Origin: Desulforadius tongensis
GTDB lineage: Bacteria > Bacillota > Desulfotomaculia > Desulfotomaculales > Desulfohalotomaculaceae
Direction of reading: 5' to 3'
Assembly: GCF_016907915.1 (NCBI RefSeq)
Contig: NZ_JAFBCW010000010.1
Coordinates: 1 to 64,000 of the forward strand
DNA: 64,000 nt
Positions 61,107 to 64,000 of this stretch are shown here, piece by piece. The position numbers were made by a program, and so were the translations under genes. The notes below the pieces were generated by a model that had not been told where the DNA came from, searched no databases, and saw only the letters and a program-made list of their open reading frames with translations. Every line of letters starts with the position of its first letter. The first letter of the stretch is position 1.

Positions 61107-62000
61107 TTGAGCCCAAGCATTTCTATAGGCGCTTTAAAACATATAGATTTGATTAAATCTCATTTGAACCGCAATTTTCGCAGCTTGGAAAATAAAGGTT
61201 TGAAATTGGAAATAAAAGAGCTGCCCATGGGTAAATACACTTTTTTATCCTGTGATGTGGGAAACTGCAGTCAAAACGCCGGGAACCAGGGTTATCAAAT
61301 TTTTAAGAACTATGTGGCCAATGTGGTTTCTGATGTTATTTTAAACAAATGGGAAAATTATATTATTTATGATATTATTCGTGAAAATTATTATTACTTT
61401 AATGAAGATGAAAAAAATAAAATATTTCAGTATGCCCGGCAGCGGGTAAATGAAAAGGATATTAATGCCGGTTTCAACAGCCATCTGCTGTATAAACGCC
61501 GCAATCAAGTATATCAACAGCTGAAAGATTATTTATCCCAGAACAATGAACTGGTGATAGAAGGATTCATTCAATTCAGGTTAAAAGATTATATATCTTT
61601 TTTAAGAGAAGTAATAGATTCTGCTGTGGATGAATTTTTAATGGAAAGGGAATATGAGGAATTTATTCAAATACTGAGGTACTTTGTAGAGATACAGGAA
61701 CCGAAGGTAGATTTGGCCCATGTACTGGTAAAACCCGATGGTGCTTATAAACTTTATAATGAAAATAAAGAAAGAATTAACAATGATTATCTGGAGGATT
61801 TTATTTTCACAATAAATAAAGAAATTAATTACGAAGATTTACTGGTCAGTGCATTAATTTCTATTTCTCCACGGAAAATAGTATTTCACGGTGATGAAAA
61901 ATATACCCCTAAAAATACTTTAAAAACCATTAAAGATGTTTTTGTGGGCCGGGTTGAGGTATGCAAAGGCTGCCATTGGTGCCGCTCGCGTACAAAATAA
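61107..62000 (+). CDS. ytxC: YtxC-like sporulation protein
   Basis: 297 aa, helical and charged, without membrane segments. The stretch VANVVSDVILNKWENYIIYDIIRENYYYF and ALISISPRKIVFHGDE (read in parts) resemble YtxC, and as in B. subtilis it is next to thrS. The Cys-rich tail CKGCHWC could bind a metal. It is found in spore formers; its exact task is unknown. TTG start after AAAGGGGTGAG. Confidence 0.8.
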   Translation: MSPSISIGALKHIDLIKSHLNRNFRSLENKGLKLEIKELPMGKYTFLSCDVGNCSQNAGNQGYQIFKNYVANVVSDVILNKWENYIIYDIIRENYYYFNEDEKNKIFQYARQRVNEKDINAGFNSHLLYKRRNQVYQQLKDYLSQNNELVIEGFIQFRLKDYISFLREVIDSAVDEFLMEREYEEFIQILRYFVEIQEPKVDLAHVLVKPDGAYKLYNENKERINNDYLEDFIFTINKEINYEDLLVSALISISPRKIVFHGDEKYTPKNTLKTIKDVFVGRVEVCKGCHWCRSRTK

Positions 62001-62079
62001 AGTTTAAGCCGGCGATGCAAGTTGACAGGGGAACAGTGGTTCAATATAATATATTGGAAAAATAAAAATCTATTTAAAA

Positions 62080-62340
62080 ACTATGAAAAGGACGAGTAAA
62101 CTGCATCATCCTCCCAGAGAGAAGATGCCCTGGCTGAAAGCATCTTCGGTGCCGGTGCAGTTGAAAACCACCTTTGAGTTGCTGATTGAAAGCCTGGCAT
62201 GGTGAGTAGATTGAGCCGGGGGCAGCCGTTACCTGCCGTTAAAGTTGGGCAGAAGGATGTTTTTTCTTTTCTGTCAAACAGGGTGGAACCGCGGCAGCAA
62301 AACCGTCCCTGATTTTTCAGGGATGGTTTTTATTTTTAAA
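62080..62340 (+). promoter_or_regulatory. T-box riboswitch of thrS
   Basis: Starts with GAAAAGGACGAGTAA, has a stem I with a likely specifier ACC (Thr) in TTGAAAACCACC, the T-box GGGTGGAACCGCGG (62281-62294) and a terminator AACCGTCCCTG/CAGGGATGGTT with T run. Uncharged tRNA-Thr would stabilise the antiterminator and turn on thrS. Confidence 0.93.
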
Positions 62341-62380
62341 ATTTACGTTGCTGGTGGCAACTTAGAAAGGAGATCCATGA

Positions 62381-64000
62381 ATGATTACTGTAACTCTTAA
62401 AGACGGTTCCCAGCGTTCCTACCAGCGGGGAACCACTGTAGCCGGGGTGGCTAAAGATATCAGTGCCGGTTTGGCCCGGGCGGCACTGGCCGGTAAAGTA
62501 AATGGTAAACTGGTGGATTTAAGCTGCCCCATCAATGAAGACGTAAACTTGGAAATCCTTACTTTTAACGATGAAGAGGGCCGGGAGGTATACCGCCACA
62601 GTACTGCCCACGTACTGGCCCAGGCGGTACAAAGACTTTTCCCCGGCACCAAGCTGGCCATTGGCCCGGCCATTAAAGACGGTTTTTACTACGACTTTGA
62701 TTCGGAGCACAAATTTACGCCGGAGGATTTGGAAAAAATTGAGGCCGAAATGAACAAGATTATTAAAGAAGATTTACCCTTTACCAGGTTTGAACTGTCC
62801 AGGGAAGAGGCGATAAAAAAATTTAAAGAACAGGGTGAAAAATACAAAGTAGAACTGATTAAAGATTTGCCGGAAGATGCCGTAATTTCCTGCTACAGTC
62901 AGGGTGATTGGGTGGACCTTTGTGCCGGGCCTCATGTTCCTTCTACCGGCAGGCTGAAATCGGTAAAACTCACCGGGCTGGCCGGTGCCTACTGGCGGGG
63001 CGATGAAAAGAATAAAATGCTGCAGCGTATATACGGAACTTCATTTCCCAAGAAATCCATGCTGGATGAATACCTGCAGCGGCTGGAAGAGGCAAAACGC
63101 CGTGACCACCGCAAACTGGGGAAGGAATTGGACCTGTTCAGCATTCAGGAGGAAGGCCCCGGCTTCCCGTTCTTCCACCCCAAGGGAATGATTATTAGAA
63201 ACGAATTGGAAAACTTCTGGCGGGTGGAGCATAAAAAGCACGGCTATCAAGAAGTACGTACTCCCATTATTCTGAACCGGGCGCTGTGGGAACAATCCGG
63301 TCACTGGGAGCATTACCAGGAGAACATGTACTTTACCCGCATTGATGATGCCGATTACGCTATTAAACCGATGAACTGCCCGGGCAGTATGCTGGTATAC
63401 AAGACTAAAATACACAGTTACCGGGAACTGCCCATTCGGATGGGTGAACTGGGATTGGTGCACAGGCACGAGCTTTCCGGCGCGCTGCACGGGTTGATGA
63501 GGGTGCGCTGTTTTACCCAGGATGATGCGCATATTTTTATGCTGCCGTCCCAGGTAAAACAGGAAATTATGGGTGTAATTGATTTGTTTGACTATTTTTA
63601 TGGAGTATTTAATTTACCCTATCATGTGGAGCTTTCTACCAAGCCTGAAAAAGCCATGGGTTCCGATGAAATTTGGGAACTGGCAACCAATGCCCTGAAA
63701 GAAGCATTGGAGGAAAGGGGAATAGAGTATAAAATAAATGAAGGTGACGGTGCCTTTTACGGTCCCAAAATTGACTTTCACCTGGAGGACAGTATTGGCA
63801 GAACCTGGCAGTGCGGCACCATTCAACTGGATTTCCTAATGCCCGAAAAGTTTGATCTCACCTATGTGGGAGAAGATGGTCAAAAGCACCGGCCGGTAAT
63901 GATTCACCGGGTGGTATTCGGCAGTATAGAAAGATTTATCGCCATTTTGACGGAACATTATGCCGGGGCCTTTCCCACCTGGCTGGCACCGGTGCAGGTA
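62381..64000 (+). CDS. thrS: Threonyl-tRNA synthetase (partial, cut by window end)
   Basis: First 540 residues of about 635-645. TGS domain (MITVTLKDGSQRSYQRG), the editing domain with STAHVLAQAVQ and DLCAGPHVPSTG, and class II motifs: motif 2 RMGELGLVHRHE with GLMRVRCFTQDDAH, and zinc ligands in KPMNCPG and later His residues. ATG 62381 follows AAAGGAG. The frame is open to the end of the window; the anticodon-binding domain lies beyond it. Confidence 0.97.
   Translation, partial: MITVTLKDGSQRSYQRGTTVAGVAKDISAGLARAALAGKVNGKLVDLSCPINEDVNLEILTFNDEEGREVYRHSTAHVLAQAVQRLFPGTKLAIGPAIKDGFYYDFDSEHKFTPEDLEKIEAEMNKIIKEDLPFTRFELSREEAIKKFKEQGEKYKVELIKDLPEDAVISCYSQGDWVDLCAGPHVPSTGRLKSVKLTGLAGAYWRGDEKNKMLQRIYGTSFPKKSMLDEYLQRLEEAKRRDHRKLGKELDLFSIQEEGPGFPFFHPKGMIIRNELENFWRVEHKKHGYQEVRTPIILNRALWEQSGHWEHYQENMYFTRIDDADYAIKPMNCPGSMLVYKTKIHSYRELPIRMGELGLVHRHELSGALHGLMRVRCFTQDDAHIFMLPSQVKQEIMGVIDLFDYFYGVFNLPYHVELSTKPEKAMGSDEIWELATNALKEALEERGIEYKINEGDGAFYGPKIDFHLEDSIGRTWQCGTIQLDFLMPEKFDLTYVGEDGQKHRPVMIHRVVFGSIERFIAILTEHYAGAFPTWLAPVQV

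Noticed and set aside
1-64000. CRISPR arrays, rRNA and tRNA genes
   Set aside because: No regularly spaced repeat arrays, no rRNA-like sequence and no cloverleaf ending in a CCA-type acceptor were noticed in intergenic regions.

Overview
The window looks like the chromosome of an anaerobic, spore-forming, low-to-mid G+C Firmicute of the Desulfotomaculum/Peptococcaceae kind. The evidence is a YtxC-type sporulation gene beside thrS, T-box, FMN and cobalamin riboswitches, Firmicute-type LexA boxes, sigma-H-like promoters, a BirA operator, ferredoxin-linked oxidoreductases (AOR-like, 2-oxoacid:ferredoxin), an HdrD/DsrK-like iron-sulfur protein and a small siroheme reductase. The genus is an inference; no rRNA or tRNA gene was seen.

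Layout. 1-8.8 kb: the 3' end of a group II intron, a PgpA-like gene, then a complete branched-chain amino acid ABC operon (livJHMGF) flanked by two sigma-54-type activators, one with a degenerate GAFTGA loop. 9-12.8 kb: a chromate transporter, then an accessory stretch with a densely folded RNA-like region, an orphan membrane-anchored protein, a truncated ECF sigma gene with its own ECF-type promoter, and a MerR/GyrI regulator. 12.8-17.8 kb: biotin operon bioD-F-H-C-A behind a BirA operator, without bioB. 17.8-25 kb: ribB with FMN riboswitch, a rifampicin-phosphotransferase-like gene, a recA remnant, an alanine/sodium symporter and a second MerR/GyrI gene whose promoter is a near copy of the first.

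25-36 kb: ferredoxin-linked catabolism. A five-gene split amino-acid dehydrogenase, a four-cluster ferredoxin with a divergent AOR-family enzyme and a MoaD/ThiS-like protein, and korDABC followed by a HEAT-repeat gene. 36-43.4 kb: ktrB, trxB, then a LexA-controlled pair (SMC-like ATPase plus a HEAT/winged-helix protein) followed by an 11-bp periodic repeat array in front of a possible ComK-like gene, and cfa. 43.5-51.5 kb: sucCD, PLP synthase pdxST, a YheO-type regulator, tryptophanase, an NSS transporter and RidA, which form a coherent tryptophan-degradation block with its own cofactor supply. 51.5-64 kb: siroheme protein plus membrane protein, a metallo-beta-lactamase fold protein, a soluble chemoreceptor, an apparently orphan Moco-like riboswitch, an LCP protein, a cobalamin-riboswitch btuCDF operon, an HdrD-like gene, ytxC, and a T-box controlled thrS cut by the window end.

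Together the genes suggest an organism that imports amino acids, deaminates or dehydrogenates them, oxidises the 2-oxoacids and aldehydes with ferredoxin, and can recover ATP through an ADP-forming acyl-CoA ligase. The least explained parts are the SOS-controlled ATPase/winged-helix pair with the downstream repeat array, and the folded RNA-like region at 10.57-10.82 kb.
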